Shown here piece by piece: positions 50,259-60,249 of a stretch of 64,000 nucleotides of DNA. Below the pieces are notes generated by a model. It worked only from the letters and a program-made list of their open reading frames with translations. It made no database searches and was not told the DNA's origin. A program made the translations under genes and the position numbers. Source of the stretch: UBA10329 sp964500205 (lineage in GTDB: Bacteria > Bacteroidota > Bacteroidia > UBA10329); assembly GCA_964500205.1 (NCBI GenBank), contig CAZCNS010000003.1, positions 1 to 64,000 on the forward strand, given 5' to 3'. Within the stretch, counting starts at the first letter, position 1; the number at the start of each line of letters is the position of its first letter.

Positions 50259-53200
50259 ATGAAAACACTGTCCGTGTTGCTTACGCCTCGTAAGTCCGTC
50301 TATGACCAGTCTCGAAGAGACGTGGTGTTGGATCTCACTGATTTGGCTGAAGGAAAAATCGACCCTGAAAGCTTCTTCTCTGAGAACTTCATCACGAACG
50401 GGATGAAGCAGCTTTATGAAGCTGTTTTCAAGCGACTTGAAGGACGGTCTGATGACGGTATCTTTAAGTTAACTCAGGCCATGGGTGGCGGTAAGACCCA
50501 TAATATGGTGGCAATTGGCCTGTTGGCAAAGTATCCCGAGTTTAGGGAAAGCACCATGGGGCACATTTACAAGACTTCATTTAGGGGGACAGCCAAAATC
50601 GTGTCCTTTTCCGGCCATCAGAAGCCAGATGATGGAATTTGGGGAGAGATAGCTGGTCAGTTAGGTAAGAAGGAGCAATTCAAGAAGTTTTACAGTGCAG
50701 GGTTAAAAGCTCCAGGGCAGAGTGATTGGATTTCCCTGTTGCAAGGGGAGCCCGTTGTCATCATACTTGATGAGCTCCCACCATACTTTCAAAATGCAAG
50801 CACGGTGGCGGTTGGAAATGGCACCTTGGCAGATGTTACCACAACAGCACTTGCATCCCTGCTCGTGGCTGTTGGTAAGGATGAGTTGAAGAATGTCGCA
50901 CTACTAATCTCAGACCTCAATGCCACCTCGTATCAGAGTGGTTCTAACGCGTTGGCAAAGGCGTTTGATGATTTCGAGCGGGAAACAAACAGATTGGCCA
51001 AGAACTTCACACCAGTTCAACAGAACAGTGATGAACTTTATCACATCCTGAGAAAACGCATTTTTGAAAATGAGGCAACTGCCAGTGAGATTGAGGCAGT
51101 TGCTAACGCGTACGGTGAAGAACTTGATAAGGCAAATCGTATCACCGGGGCCAGTGAGTCAGTTCCGGGAATGAAGGCGGCAATTAAAGCAAGCTACCCG
51201 TTTCATCCAAGCATGAGGGAGCTGTATGCACGGTTCAAAGAAAACTCGGGATTTATGCAGACAAGGGGGCTTATCCGGCTCCTTCGCACCACTGCTGCCG
51301 ACATGTTTCATCCGAAGAACGGATGGGCAGACAAAAGCTATCTGATACATCCGTTTGATGTCAATCCCAACGATGCGAATACACTGAGTGAACTTACGTC
51401 CATCAATGACAAATTGATTAATGCCATAAGCAATGACATTGCAAGCAGTGGTTCAGCGGCTGCGGAAAAATTCAGCGCGGAACTTGCCAATGACCTTCCT
51501 AATAGAACAGCTCGGCTTTTGCTGATGGCCTCGTTGGGAACGGTGTCAGGTAGTGTGAAAGGTTTGAAGGCCAATGAGCTTACAGCGTATTTGGCACAAC
51601 CCGGGGTGGATATTTCAAGTTTGCAATCGAAGGTGCTGCCTGAACTGCGAGAGCGCAGCTGGTATCTGCACGTTGATAACAGTGGAAGCTATCTCTACAA
51701 AGATGTGCAGAATGTATCTGCAATGGTCAACAGCTACAGGTCGGGCTTTGGTCAGGAGGCGGTACGCAAAGAGATCATCAAGAAACTGGAAGAGCTGTTC
51801 AAGCCTCTTCTAAGAGACTGCTATCAACAATTGTTCGTTCTACCTGCCTTAGATGAGGTCAGTATTGTGAAGGACAAGGTGTCGCTTATCATTTTTGACC
51901 CGGATAGCAGCGGCAAGTTGAATCCTCGATTAGAGGATCTGTACAACGGTGAGAGGTTGAAAAACCGCATGATGTTCCTTACCGGGGACCACATGAACAT
52001 GCAGAACATCTACAATCAGGCAAAGGGTATCAAAGCCACGGAGGCGGTCATTGCCACGTTGTTGAAAGATGGAACATTGACCAATGACCCGCAGATGGAG
52101 GAGGCAAATCGCCTCAAAGAAAGCTATCAGTTCAAGTTCCTCTCAGCCGTGCAGAACGTTTTCACAAAGTTGTATTACCCGACCATCAATGGACTCACTG
52201 AAGCAACAATCGACCTACTCTTCCAAGGAAATAAATACAATGGTGAAGAGCAGGTAAAGAAAACTTTAGAAGCAAAGCGGAAGTTCAATGTCGAGACATC
52301 AAAAGACACGTTTGTCAGGAAAATCGAAGCGAAGCTGTTTACTGAGAAATCCTTGCCATGGGCAGACATTCTTCAAAATGCTGCCTCAAAGCCTGATTGG
52401 GACTGGCATCATCCCAATGCGTTAGAGGATGTTAAGAGAGACCAGCTCTCCAAGGAGCTGTGGAGAGAGAATGGGAATTGGATTGAGAAAGGCCCTTTTC
52501 CTGCGCCTCCAACAAGAGTGGAGTTGCGCGAGGTGTCCAGAGAACGCGAAACTGGAAAGGTCAGTTTGAAATTGAATCCGATAAATGGCGATACCATCAG
52601 ATATTGCTACGGTAAAGGGGTAAGTGAGACCAGCCCTGTACTGGATTACCGCGATGTGCTAACAACAGATGAGATGGAAGTCGAGTTCATCTGTATTGAC
52701 AGCAAAGGGGAGCATCAAACAGGCGATTTGCGTCTCTGGACTAACACCATCACACTTCAGCACAAGTTCATTTCACAGGGCACTGAGTCTGTGCTGGAAC
52801 TTCGGGTTGCCCCGCCCAACGCACAGATCAGATACACTACAGACGGCAGCACGCCATCGGAAAAATCTGCCTTGTACGAGGCTCCTTTTGTTGTACGGCC
52901 CGGTGCTACGATTCTGGTGATCGGACTGAAAGGGGCTTATCGGTCTGAGACCCTTATGGTAAAAGCACCGATGGAAGCGGGAAAGGTCGAGATTGATAAA
53001 AAGGCTCCACTGGTATGGAAGAACAGAATGAAGAAGGGAAATACCTCAGAAAGCTATGCGCTTTTGAAGGTATTGAACAAGGCTGGGGCCCAAATGGCCG
53101 GCCTGGACATCAATTCTTCAAAGGGTTCCAACTGGATTCAGTTGTCTTTGGATGAGAACACGTTGATCACTCCCGAAAAAGGTGAGGAGTTCTTGGGTTT

Positions 53201-53336
53201 TGTCAGAGAGAACGGGCAACAGGGTGAAATTAGTTTGGAGTTCACAGAACTGCGATTCGAATCAGGGCAGCAGTTCCTTGACCTCATCAGAGAGTTAAGT
53301 GTGGATTACAGACCTGAGGATATTCATCAGAAATAA
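50259..53336 (+). CDS. DUF499 ATPase of an anti-phage operon
   Basis: This 1,025-residue protein has Walker A in LTQAMGGGKTHNM (GGGKT at 76-80) and Walker B in PVVIILDELPPY (about 166-173). DUF499 ATPases are related to BrxC/PglY of BREX systems. Residues about 845-905 carry PPNAQIRYTTDGSTPSEKSA, the signature of chitobiase-type C-terminal beta-sandwich domains, an uncommon fusion in a cytoplasmic ATPase. It is the first gene of a four-gene operon. GC content is lower than the chromosome's. It probably powers a DNA-modification or restriction complex. Confidence 0.87.
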   Translation: MKTLSVLLTPRKSVYDQSRRDVVLDLTDLAEGKIDPESFFSENFITNGMKQLYEAVFKRLEGRSDDGIFKLTQAMGGGKTHNMVAIGLLAKYPEFRESTMGHIYKTSFRGTAKIVSFSGHQKPDDGIWGEIAGQLGKKEQFKKFYSAGLKAPGQSDWISLLQGEPVVIILDELPPYFQNASTVAVGNGTLADVTTTALASLLVAVGKDELKNVALLISDLNATSYQSGSNALAKAFDDFERETNRLAKNFTPVQQNSDELYHILRKRIFENEATASEIEAVANAYGEELDKANRITGASESVPGMKAAIKASYPFHPSMRELYARFKENSGFMQTRGLIRLLRTTAADMFHPKNGWADKSYLIHPFDVNPNDANTLSELTSINDKLINAISNDIASSGSAAAEKFSAELANDLPNRTARLLLMASLGTVSGSVKGLKANELTAYLAQPGVDISSLQSKVLPELRERSWYLHVDNSGSYLYKDVQNVSAMVNSYRSGFGQEAVRKEIIKKLEELFKPLLRDCYQQLFVLPALDEVSIVKDKVSLIIFDPDSSGKLNPRLEDLYNGERLKNRMMFLTGDHMNMQNIYNQAKGIKATEAVIATLLKDGTLTNDPQMEEANRLKESYQFKFLSAVQNVFTKLYYPTINGLTEATIDLLFQGNKYNGEEQVKKTLEAKRKFNVETSKDTFVRKIEAKLFTEKSLPWADILQNAASKPDWDWHHPNALEDVKRDQLSKELWRENGNWIEKGPFPAPPTRVELREVSRERETGKVSLKLNPINGDTIRYCYGKGVSETSPVLDYRDVLTTDEMEVEFICIDSKGEHQTGDLRLWTNTITLQHKFISQGTESVLELRVAPPNAQIRYTTDGSTPSEKSALYEAPFVVRPGATILVIGLKGAYRSETLMVKAPMEAGKVEIDKKAPLVWKNRMKKGNTSESYALLKVLNKAGAQMAGLDINSSKGSNWIQLSLDENTLITPEKGEEFLGFVRENGQQGEISLEFTELRFESGQQFLDLIRELSVDYRPEDIHQK

Positions 53337-53345
53337 GGTGAAGCT

Positions 53346-53951
53346 ATGAACATTGACTTCGGTTTTTCACCAGAGCAAAGCAGACATCATTTTGTTGTCA
53401 TCGTTCCAAGATCGGTGAAACATGATGTCATGGTGCATGAGATGCCAGACTATGACCCTGAACAGACCGAGGAAGGCATGGTGGCCAATTTTCTTGGGCC
53501 GGAATGCACAGGAAAGGTCCTGCTTTCACTGGACAAATGGAAACGTATCGAAAACTTCTGCAAAGTGGAGTTCAATCAAAGGATGCGGAACAGTGGCATG
53601 AGGGCCGCAAAATGGAAGACAGGTGTGAACAGGGTGCAACGGCTGTTCGGTAAGGAGTTGATGGTGCTTGCATGGGCAATCGAAGATGCCGACCCCAATG
53701 ACATACCGCAGGCGGTTGAGAATTGGCTTGGACTCAAACCCGAAGAGCGGTGGTGGCTCTATACGGTGACCAATGCCGCAACAGGGCATCCGACACACGG
53801 CAAAGGCAAAGGATGGCGCAAGGCCATTCGCTTTGCCCTCACAGAGAACCCGGTACCGGAAGGACGCTATACGCAGTCGCTCCTTGACAATGAAAAGCTC
53901 CTGCTTTTCAAAGAAGATGAACCTGAGCCTTACACCCCATTAACAAAATGA
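53346..53951 (+). CDS. DUF3780 protein of the anti-phage operon
   Basis: The product has 201 residues. The pattern FGFSPEQSRHHFVVIVPRS, then EWNRRxxxxG-like RMRNSGMRAAKWKTGVNRV and LKPEERWWLYTVTNAATG, followed by GWRKAIRFALTENP, fits DUF3780, known only from loci with DUF499 and DUF1156 proteins. It starts 9 bp after the DUF499 gene and overlaps the methylase gene by four bases. Function is unknown; it is an accessory or specificity subunit by context. Confidence 0.85.
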   Translation: MNIDFGFSPEQSRHHFVVIVPRSVKHDVMVHEMPDYDPEQTEEGMVANFLGPECTGKVLLSLDKWKRIENFCKVEFNQRMRNSGMRAAKWKTGVNRVQRLFGKELMVLAWAIEDADPNDIPQAVENWLGLKPEERWWLYTVTNAATGHPTHGKGKGWRKAIRFALTENPVPEGRYTQSLLDNEKLLLFKEDEPEPYTPLTK

Positions 53952-56900
53952 GTTCGGATTTCAAAGCATTCATAGAGGCACAGTTCCCCGTTTCAAAGGT
54001 TTCCAAGGAGAGCTACAAGGAGCGTAAGGCCGTTTCCGGTCAAACGCTTACGGGGCTTGGCAAATGGTGGGGCAGGAAGCCCCTCATCCTGGTTCGTGCC
54101 ACCATCATCGGGCTGTTGATGCCAGCAAGCGATGATGCCGAGCGCGACAGAGAGATTTTCCTCAAGATTCTGACCATGGACGATGCTGGTCTGTGGGAAA
54201 GAGCGGGCCGGAGTCTTCCAGTGAATACCGTTCTGGAAATACTTGGAGAAGAAGAGGTAGAAAGGCTTATCACTCAGAATGACCTGACAGGGCGATGGAA
54301 CTGGTTGGCAGGTATCACAGAGACACAGCGTGAGGACATCAGCAAAAAGGCGTTTCTCAGCCTCAACTATGACCAGAGGTTACAGCACTGTGTCAGACCC
54401 GAGCACATGCCCGGCCCTTCATACGAGGCCTGGCAGGACATCAATGCCCACTTGGGCACCTCTGCCAAGAACATCAATGAGCTGGTGCATCAACTGGGCG
54501 TCCGCCAGTTCGGCCATGCCCCGCGTGTAGGTGATGCCTTCTGCGGAGGCGGCTCCATACCCTTCGAGGCGGCACGATTGGGCTGCGAGGCATATGCCAG
54601 CGACCTCAATCCTGCCGCAGCGTTGCTCACATGGGCCTCGCTCAATATCGTGGGTGGTGGCGAAGAAGTGCGCAAGAAGGTGATGGACGCGCAGGAAAAG
54701 GCATTTGCCACTGCCGACAGACAAATTACAGAGTGGGGCATAGAGCACAACGAAAAGGGATGGCGGGCCGATGCCTACCTCTATTGTGTGGAGGCCCGCT
54801 CACCGCACACCGGTTACTGGGTGCCACTGGCACCATCATGGGTGGTGGCAGAGAAGAACAATGTCTGCGCTGTGCTACGGCCCGACCATGACAACAAACG
54901 GTATCATATAGAGATAGTGACCGATGCCGATGCAGCCACCTTCAAAGCAGCCAAGAGCGGTACCGTTCAAAGCAGCAATCTGATCTGTCCGAGCGACCCG
55001 CAGAAGACCACGCCCATATCCACCTTGCGGGGCGACCGCAGAGTGGACAAGCAGACCATTTATGGCCTGCGCCAGTGGGAGAACACTGACCTTGTTCCCA
55101 GACCAGACGATGTCTTTCAGGAACGCCTCTACTGCATTCGCTACATAGAGACCTATTATGTGGCTAAAGGGAAGATTGAGCACGGAAAGAAGAAATGGAA
55201 GAAAGACGATGAGCTGACCAAGGCCGAGGCCGAGGCCCTGCCCAACCTTGCTCTCCTGCTCGAAAGTAAGATGCTGAAACGCCAGATACGCAGGCATTAT
55301 GTGGCACCTGACCAGAACGACCTCCAACGAGAGCAACAGGTGCTAAAACTGCTCAGTGAACGCTTTGAAGGATGGCAGCTTGAAGGATATATTCCGTCTA
55401 AAAGGATTCAAACTGGGGTCGAAACTGATAGGCTTAGTCGTGAACGAGGATGGACTTATTGGCATCATTTGTTCAATCCTAGGCAGCTTTTGTATGCTGG
55501 TTCTTTTTCTGCTATTTTGTCTGAGAAAGATAGCATTAAACATTTGCTTTTTGATATAGGTCGTATTACTAATAATAACTCCCGCCTATCAAGATGGAAA
55601 GTTAGTCAGGGTATGGGCATTGGGGGAGTTGTGGATGTTTTCAGCAATATGGCTTTAAATACAGTTTTCAACTTTGGAACTCGTGGTTGGGAAGGAGTAA
55701 ATTCCTTAAAATTTCCAGCAGATAGGTTTGATTTTGTAGCCCCCCTAAAAAGTGCTCAAGTAATTCAGACGGTGGATGCCCGGACCGTTGAGGTTGTAAA
55801 CGACTTGTGGATTACCGACCCACCTTATGCAGATGCTGTTAATTATCATGAAATCGGAGACTTCTTTCTATCCTGGTACGAAAAACAATTGCATAGTCAA
55901 TTTCCAGAATGGTATGTGGACAGTAAAGCAGCGTTAGCGGTTCGAGGTAGCGGCATAGTATTCAATCAGAGCATGGTGGAATGCTATGGCAATTTCACAC
56001 GACATATGCCCGACAACGGGGCACAGGTGGTCATGTTCACCCATCAGGATGCTGGTGTATGGGCCGATCTCGCCCTCATACTGTGGGCAGCTGGCCTGCA
56101 TGTCAGCGCAGCTTGGACCATACAGACGGAAACAGACAGCGTAGGCATCAAAACGGGCAATTATGTGCAAGGCACGGTCATCATGGTACTGCGCAAGCAG
56201 CGTAGCGAGGAAGTGGGCTTTCTGAGCGACATACAGGCACTGGTGGAGCAGGAGGTGCGTGAGCAGCTGCGCTTCATGACCGCACTGGATGAGGAGGACG
56301 ACCCCAATTTCGGGGATGCCGATTATCAATTGGCCGCCTACGCTGCTGCGCTGCGAGTGCTAACGGGCTACAAGCGCATTGAGGATATAGATGTGAATTA
56401 TGAACTGGGTCGCGAGCGCAAGAAGGGGGAGGAGAATGAGGTGGAGAAGATCATTCGCAGCGCGGTGAAGGTGGCCATGGATTTCCTTGTGCCCACGGGA
56501 TTTGATGAGCACCAATGGCGCAAGCTTCAGCCAGAGGAGCGTTTTTACCTGAAAGGTCTTCAGGTGGAGGCTCATGGCGAGTGCCGCACGGGTGTTTATC
56601 AGGAGATGGCGCGAGGTTTCGGACTGCGGGAATACAAGAATCTGCTTGGCAGTGGCAAGGCCAACATGGCCCGATTGCGCACACCGCTCGAATTCAAGAA
56701 CAGGGATTTGGGCTCTGATGGTTTCGGCAGCAGTCTCACCCGCAATATTCTCTTTGCCATCTATGAAACGCATCAGACCGAAGACCCGCAGATGGGCCGC
56801 AATTGGCTTCACAATGAATTGCCCGATTACTGGGGCAATCGACAGCTCATCTTGCACATACTGACCTTCATTGTCAGGCATGTGGAACATATCGAGCATT

Positions 56901-56962
56901 GGTCTTTGGACATGGAGGCACTGTCTCTCCTAATGGGCCGTATTGAGAATGACCACATATGA
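53948..56962 (+). CDS. DUF1156 family DNA methyltransferase
   Basis: This 1,004-residue protein starts with the DUF1156 block TLTGLGKWWGRKPLILVRAT. SAM-binding motif I is GDAFCGGGSIPFEAARLG (about 194-211) and the catalytic DPPY is at 624-627 (LWITDPPYADAVNYHE), as in N4-cytosine/N6-adenine enzymes with an alpha-type order. Residues about 478-670 are encoded by a strongly AT-rich patch (55380-55960) unlike the rest of the gene. It overlaps both neighbours by four bases. It probably marks self DNA or modifies phage DNA. Confidence 0.9.
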   Translation: MSSDFKAFIEAQFPVSKVSKESYKERKAVSGQTLTGLGKWWGRKPLILVRATIIGLLMPASDDAERDREIFLKILTMDDAGLWERAGRSLPVNTVLEILGEEEVERLITQNDLTGRWNWLAGITETQREDISKKAFLSLNYDQRLQHCVRPEHMPGPSYEAWQDINAHLGTSAKNINELVHQLGVRQFGHAPRVGDAFCGGGSIPFEAARLGCEAYASDLNPAAALLTWASLNIVGGGEEVRKKVMDAQEKAFATADRQITEWGIEHNEKGWRADAYLYCVEARSPHTGYWVPLAPSWVVAEKNNVCAVLRPDHDNKRYHIEIVTDADAATFKAAKSGTVQSSNLICPSDPQKTTPISTLRGDRRVDKQTIYGLRQWENTDLVPRPDDVFQERLYCIRYIETYYVAKGKIEHGKKKWKKDDELTKAEAEALPNLALLLESKMLKRQIRRHYVAPDQNDLQREQQVLKLLSERFEGWQLEGYIPSKRIQTGVETDRLSRERGWTYWHHLFNPRQLLYAGSFSAILSEKDSIKHLLFDIGRITNNNSRLSRWKVSQGMGIGGVVDVFSNMALNTVFNFGTRGWEGVNSLKFPADRFDFVAPLKSAQVIQTVDARTVEVVNDLWITDPPYADAVNYHEIGDFFLSWYEKQLHSQFPEWYVDSKAALAVRGSGIVFNQSMVECYGNFTRHMPDNGAQVVMFTHQDAGVWADLALILWAAGLHVSAAWTIQTETDSVGIKTGNYVQGTVIMVLRKQRSEEVGFLSDIQALVEQEVREQLRFMTALDEEDDPNFGDADYQLAAYAAALRVLTGYKRIEDIDVNYELGRERKKGEENEVEKIIRSAVKVAMDFLVPTGFDEHQWRKLQPEERFYLKGLQVEAHGECRTGVYQEMARGFGLREYKNLLGSGKANMARLRTPLEFKNRDLGSDGFGSSLTRNILFAIYETHQTEDPQMGRNWLHNELPDYWGNRQLILHILTFIVRHVEHIEHWSLDMEALSLLMGRIENDHI

Positions 56963-59649
56963 TCAACCGATTCTCATCCCGCAGACATCGCGTTGACCGC
57001 AGTTTTCTGAACGAGCGGCTACGTAATGCAAGGAGTTATGACCGCATTGCGGGTTATTTTTCCTCCTCTATATTGGAGGTTGCCGGAGAGGAATTGGAAA
57101 GTGTGAGCGGTAAGGTGCGCATCATCTGCAACTCAGAGTTGCGGCTTCAGGATGTGGAAACAGCAAGGGCGGCTGCCATGTCCATGGGCAATGAGTGGCG
57201 GTCCCATTCAGATGATAAGCTGAACGATGCTGCCAAGGGGCGTCTCGGCAGACTTTATGATTTTCTGGTTTCAGGAAAATTGGAGATACGCGTACTTCCA
57301 GATGCGGTTCACGGACTGCTCCATGGTAAGGCTGGGGTCATTACGATGGAAGATGGTCGAAAGACATGCTTTCTTGGCAGCATAAATGAAAGTCGGACTG
57401 CTTGGCAGTTGAATTATGAGCTGCTTTGGGAGGATGACTCCGAGGAGTCGATTCATTGGGTTCAGGAGGAGTTTGACAGTCTTTGGAACCATCCGCTTGC
57501 CCAGCCCTTGGCATCAGCGGTCGTTGAGGATGTCAAACGCCTTGGGAATCGCGAGGTGGTCAATATCAAAACATGGGAACGTCAGCCAGACCCTGCCGGT
57601 CCGATCATAGAGACACCCGTTTACAGAAAACAGTTCGGTCTTTGGGCACACCAGAAGTATTTTGTGAAGCGCGCCTTTGATGAACATAGGTCAGGCCGAG
57701 GGGCACGTTTCGTTCTTGCAGACCAAGTAGGTCTCGGCAAGACCCTTCAGCTTGCACTGGCGGCCATGTTAATGGCACTCCATGGCAAGCGGCCTGTACT
57801 GGTCATAGCCCCAAAGACCCTCATTTGGCAGTGGCAGGAAGAGAATCTCAAACTGTTGCAGATGCCATCAGCTGTTTGGGACGGCAAGTGTTGGGTAGAT
57901 GAGAACGGTGTGCGCTATGTTAACACCGACCCTGAAAAAGCATTCATGAACTGCCCCAGAAAGATGGGTATTATCAGTCAGGGTCTTATTACTCACGGTG
58001 GCCCCATTATCAATAGATTATTGGAACTGGAGTACGAATGTGTGATTGTGGATGAGGCGCACAGGGCACGCAGACGCAACCTGAAGGCAGGCGCAGAGAA
58101 TGAACCTGCGGAGCCAAATAACCTGATGGCCTTTCTTTTGCAGATTTCCAGCAGAACCAAGGGCATGCTTCTGGCAACGGCCACCCCTGTTCAGCTCTAT
58201 CCCATTGAGGCTTATGACCTCTTAGACATACTTGCGCAAGGCAGCAATCATATTATCGGTGACTGGCTCTCAAAATGGAGAGTGCGCTCTAAATCTGAGG
58301 TTCTTGGGTTGGTCATGGGCACTATACCGCCTCCCGATGTTTTTATTGAGCGATGGGACTGGATGAAGAATCCGTTTCCCCCGGAAGATGAGCACAGAGC
58401 TTTCGAGAAGATACGCAGAGCGACTGGAACCGCAGGTACAGACGCGGTGCTCTCGGAAAGTGATCTTGAAGGTCTTCGACCTGCTGACAAAAGAGATCTT
58501 GAACGCCTGACTGACTTTTTTACAGCGCACAATCCGTTTGTCCGATACATCATTAGAAGAACACGCAAGTTTCTGGAAGAAGAAATTGACCCTGAAACGC
58601 ACGAACCATATCTCAAAAAGGTGGAAGTCCTTCTTTTCGGTGAAAAGCCAGAAGATGCAATCGCTATGCCCGCCTACTTAGATGATGCGTATCACTCTGC
58701 TGAAGAGTTCTGTGAGGCTTTGTCAGAATTGATGAAATCTGCTGGATTCATTCGTACCCTTCTTCTCAGGCGAATGGGTAGTAGTATTGAAGCAGGTCGT
58801 CAGACAGCTACGAAATTCCTTGGTGGAAATATGGCCGATGTTGAAGACGAAGAAGATGATATTCCAAACAACGAAACGGGCATTGCTGCGCGAATTGGCC
58901 ACAATGAAAAAGATATACTAATTCGCCTTATTGCACAGCTGGACCAATTCAAGGATAACGATCCTAAGTTCAGTAAATTGAATTCGCTTTTATTCGAGGA
59001 TGGATGGGCTGAATTGGGGTGCATCATCTTCAGTCAGTACTTCTCGACAGTTGAGTATTTTAGCAAGCTACTCTCCAATGAACACTCTGACATACGCATC
59101 GGAGTTTATGCTGGTGGCAACAAGAGTGGCTATTGGGAAAAAGGTGAATTCCAACGTTGTCAGAAAGAGGTTCTTAAACAATGGGTTCAGCAGGGTGAAT
59201 TGAAAATAATTTTCGGTACTGACAGTGCCTCAGAGGGGCTGAACCTTCAACGGTTAGGCACCTTGGTAAACCTTGACCTTCCATGGAACCCCACGCGGTT
59301 GGAGCAGCGTAAAGGCCGCATTCAGCGAATCGGTCAGATCAGAGATGAGGTTTTCGTGTACAATATGAGATACCGTGGTTCGGTAGAGGACAGAGTACAT
59401 GAACTACTGTCAGACCGCTTAGAACATATATTTAATCTTTTCGGACAGGTGCCTGATGTTTTAGAAGATGTTTGGGTGGAAGTAGCGCTTAATCGTAAAG
59501 AAGCCGCACTGCAAATAATTAACGAGATACCGGCTCAGAATCCTTTCGAGTATCGCTACAACCAGATCCATCAGGTCGATTTTGAGAGCTGTACGAGGGT
59601 TCTAAACAAAGATGAAGTCGCTGATTTGTTGAGTGAGGGATGGGGCTGA
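56959..59649 (+). CDS. PLD-fused SNF2-type helicase/nuclease of the anti-phage operon
   Basis: The product has 896 residues. The N-terminal phospholipase D-like domain has HGLLHGKAGVI (HxK near residues 122-124) and FLGSINESRTAWQLNYELLW; a single HKD half suggests dimerisation. The SF2 helicase follows: motif I FVLADQVGLGKTLQLALAAM, DEAH in VIVDEAHRARR, LLATATPVQ, and motif VI RLEQRKGRIQRIGQ. The layout resembles DISARM DrmC/DrmA functions in one protein. It is the last gene of the operon. Confidence 0.9.
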   Translation: MINRFSSRRHRVDRSFLNERLRNARSYDRIAGYFSSSILEVAGEELESVSGKVRIICNSELRLQDVETARAAAMSMGNEWRSHSDDKLNDAAKGRLGRLYDFLVSGKLEIRVLPDAVHGLLHGKAGVITMEDGRKTCFLGSINESRTAWQLNYELLWEDDSEESIHWVQEEFDSLWNHPLAQPLASAVVEDVKRLGNREVVNIKTWERQPDPAGPIIETPVYRKQFGLWAHQKYFVKRAFDEHRSGRGARFVLADQVGLGKTLQLALAAMLMALHGKRPVLVIAPKTLIWQWQEENLKLLQMPSAVWDGKCWVDENGVRYVNTDPEKAFMNCPRKMGIISQGLITHGGPIINRLLELEYECVIVDEAHRARRRNLKAGAENEPAEPNNLMAFLLQISSRTKGMLLATATPVQLYPIEAYDLLDILAQGSNHIIGDWLSKWRVRSKSEVLGLVMGTIPPPDVFIERWDWMKNPFPPEDEHRAFEKIRRATGTAGTDAVLSESDLEGLRPADKRDLERLTDFFTAHNPFVRYIIRRTRKFLEEEIDPETHEPYLKKVEVLLFGEKPEDAIAMPAYLDDAYHSAEEFCEALSELMKSAGFIRTLLLRRMGSSIEAGRQTATKFLGGNMADVEDEEDDIPNNETGIAARIGHNEKDILIRLIAQLDQFKDNDPKFSKLNSLLFEDGWAELGCIIFSQYFSTVEYFSKLLSNEHSDIRIGVYAGGNKSGYWEKGEFQRCQKEVLKQWVQQGELKIIFGTDSASEGLNLQRLGTLVNLDLPWNPTRLEQRKGRIQRIGQIRDEVFVYNMRYRGSVEDRVHELLSDRLEHIFNLFGQVPDVLEDVWVEVALNRKEAALQIINEIPAQNPFEYRYNQIHQVDFESCTRVLNKDEVADLLSEGWG

Positions 59650-59783
59650 TGTGTTCCGCCCGCCTTGGCCCCGACCGCCTCACCATAGCGGAAATGATGC
59701 CCCGAAGCATCGCGGTTTCATTTCATATAACACCCGTCCAAGCGAGGACCTTCCCCCATTAGCTCATTAGCTCATTGGCTCAT

Positions 59784-60110
59784 TGCCCACACCCCTGAGA
59801 AATGCAAGACCATGAACGCTACAATGACCGGTTGTTTACGCGGTGGGCACCTGTGTATGATGCGTTTGAGGTCGTATTGGGAAACATCAGAAAGCAAGTT
59901 GCGCACGAGATAAACCCCACCCGTGCCACCATCTTGGATGTGGCCACCGGCACGGGAAGCATGGCCATGGCATTGAGCGCCACGGCCACAGAAGTGGTGG
60001 GGATAGACCTCTCCACCGCCATGCTGCACAAGGCCCGGAGCAAACGCGGCAAAGGCAAGCGCTCCTTCCTTCAAATGGATGCCAGCAGCATGACCTTTGC
60101 AGACGAGACC
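59784..60110 (+). repeat. Duplicated 5' end of the methyltransferase gene, copy 1
   Basis: This sequence aligns with 62184-62510 at a constant offset of exactly 2,400 bp, with about six mismatches and no gaps. The pair brackets the AAA/nuclease module. Confidence 0.92.
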
Positions 60111-60158
60111 TCCAAGCTTGATCTCAGTGCGCTTAAGAGTGTTGAGCTTGTGGGGTGA
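59802..60158 (+). pseudogene. Truncated class I methyltransferase (5' copy)
   Basis: The first ~102 codons match the intact gene at 62202-62819, including ATILDVATGTGSMAMALS. After DASSMTF the sequence switches to an unrelated tail ending in KSVELVG. The protein would lack the second half of the Rossmann fold. It is a by-product of insertion of the following module. Confidence 0.85.
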
Positions 60159-60249
60159 GTAAAACTTGGTTGCGAAGCGAAGGAAGTGTAACAAGATATT
60201 CTATGATGATAAATATTAACCTTTGTACTGTAACAAGACCTTGAAAGCA

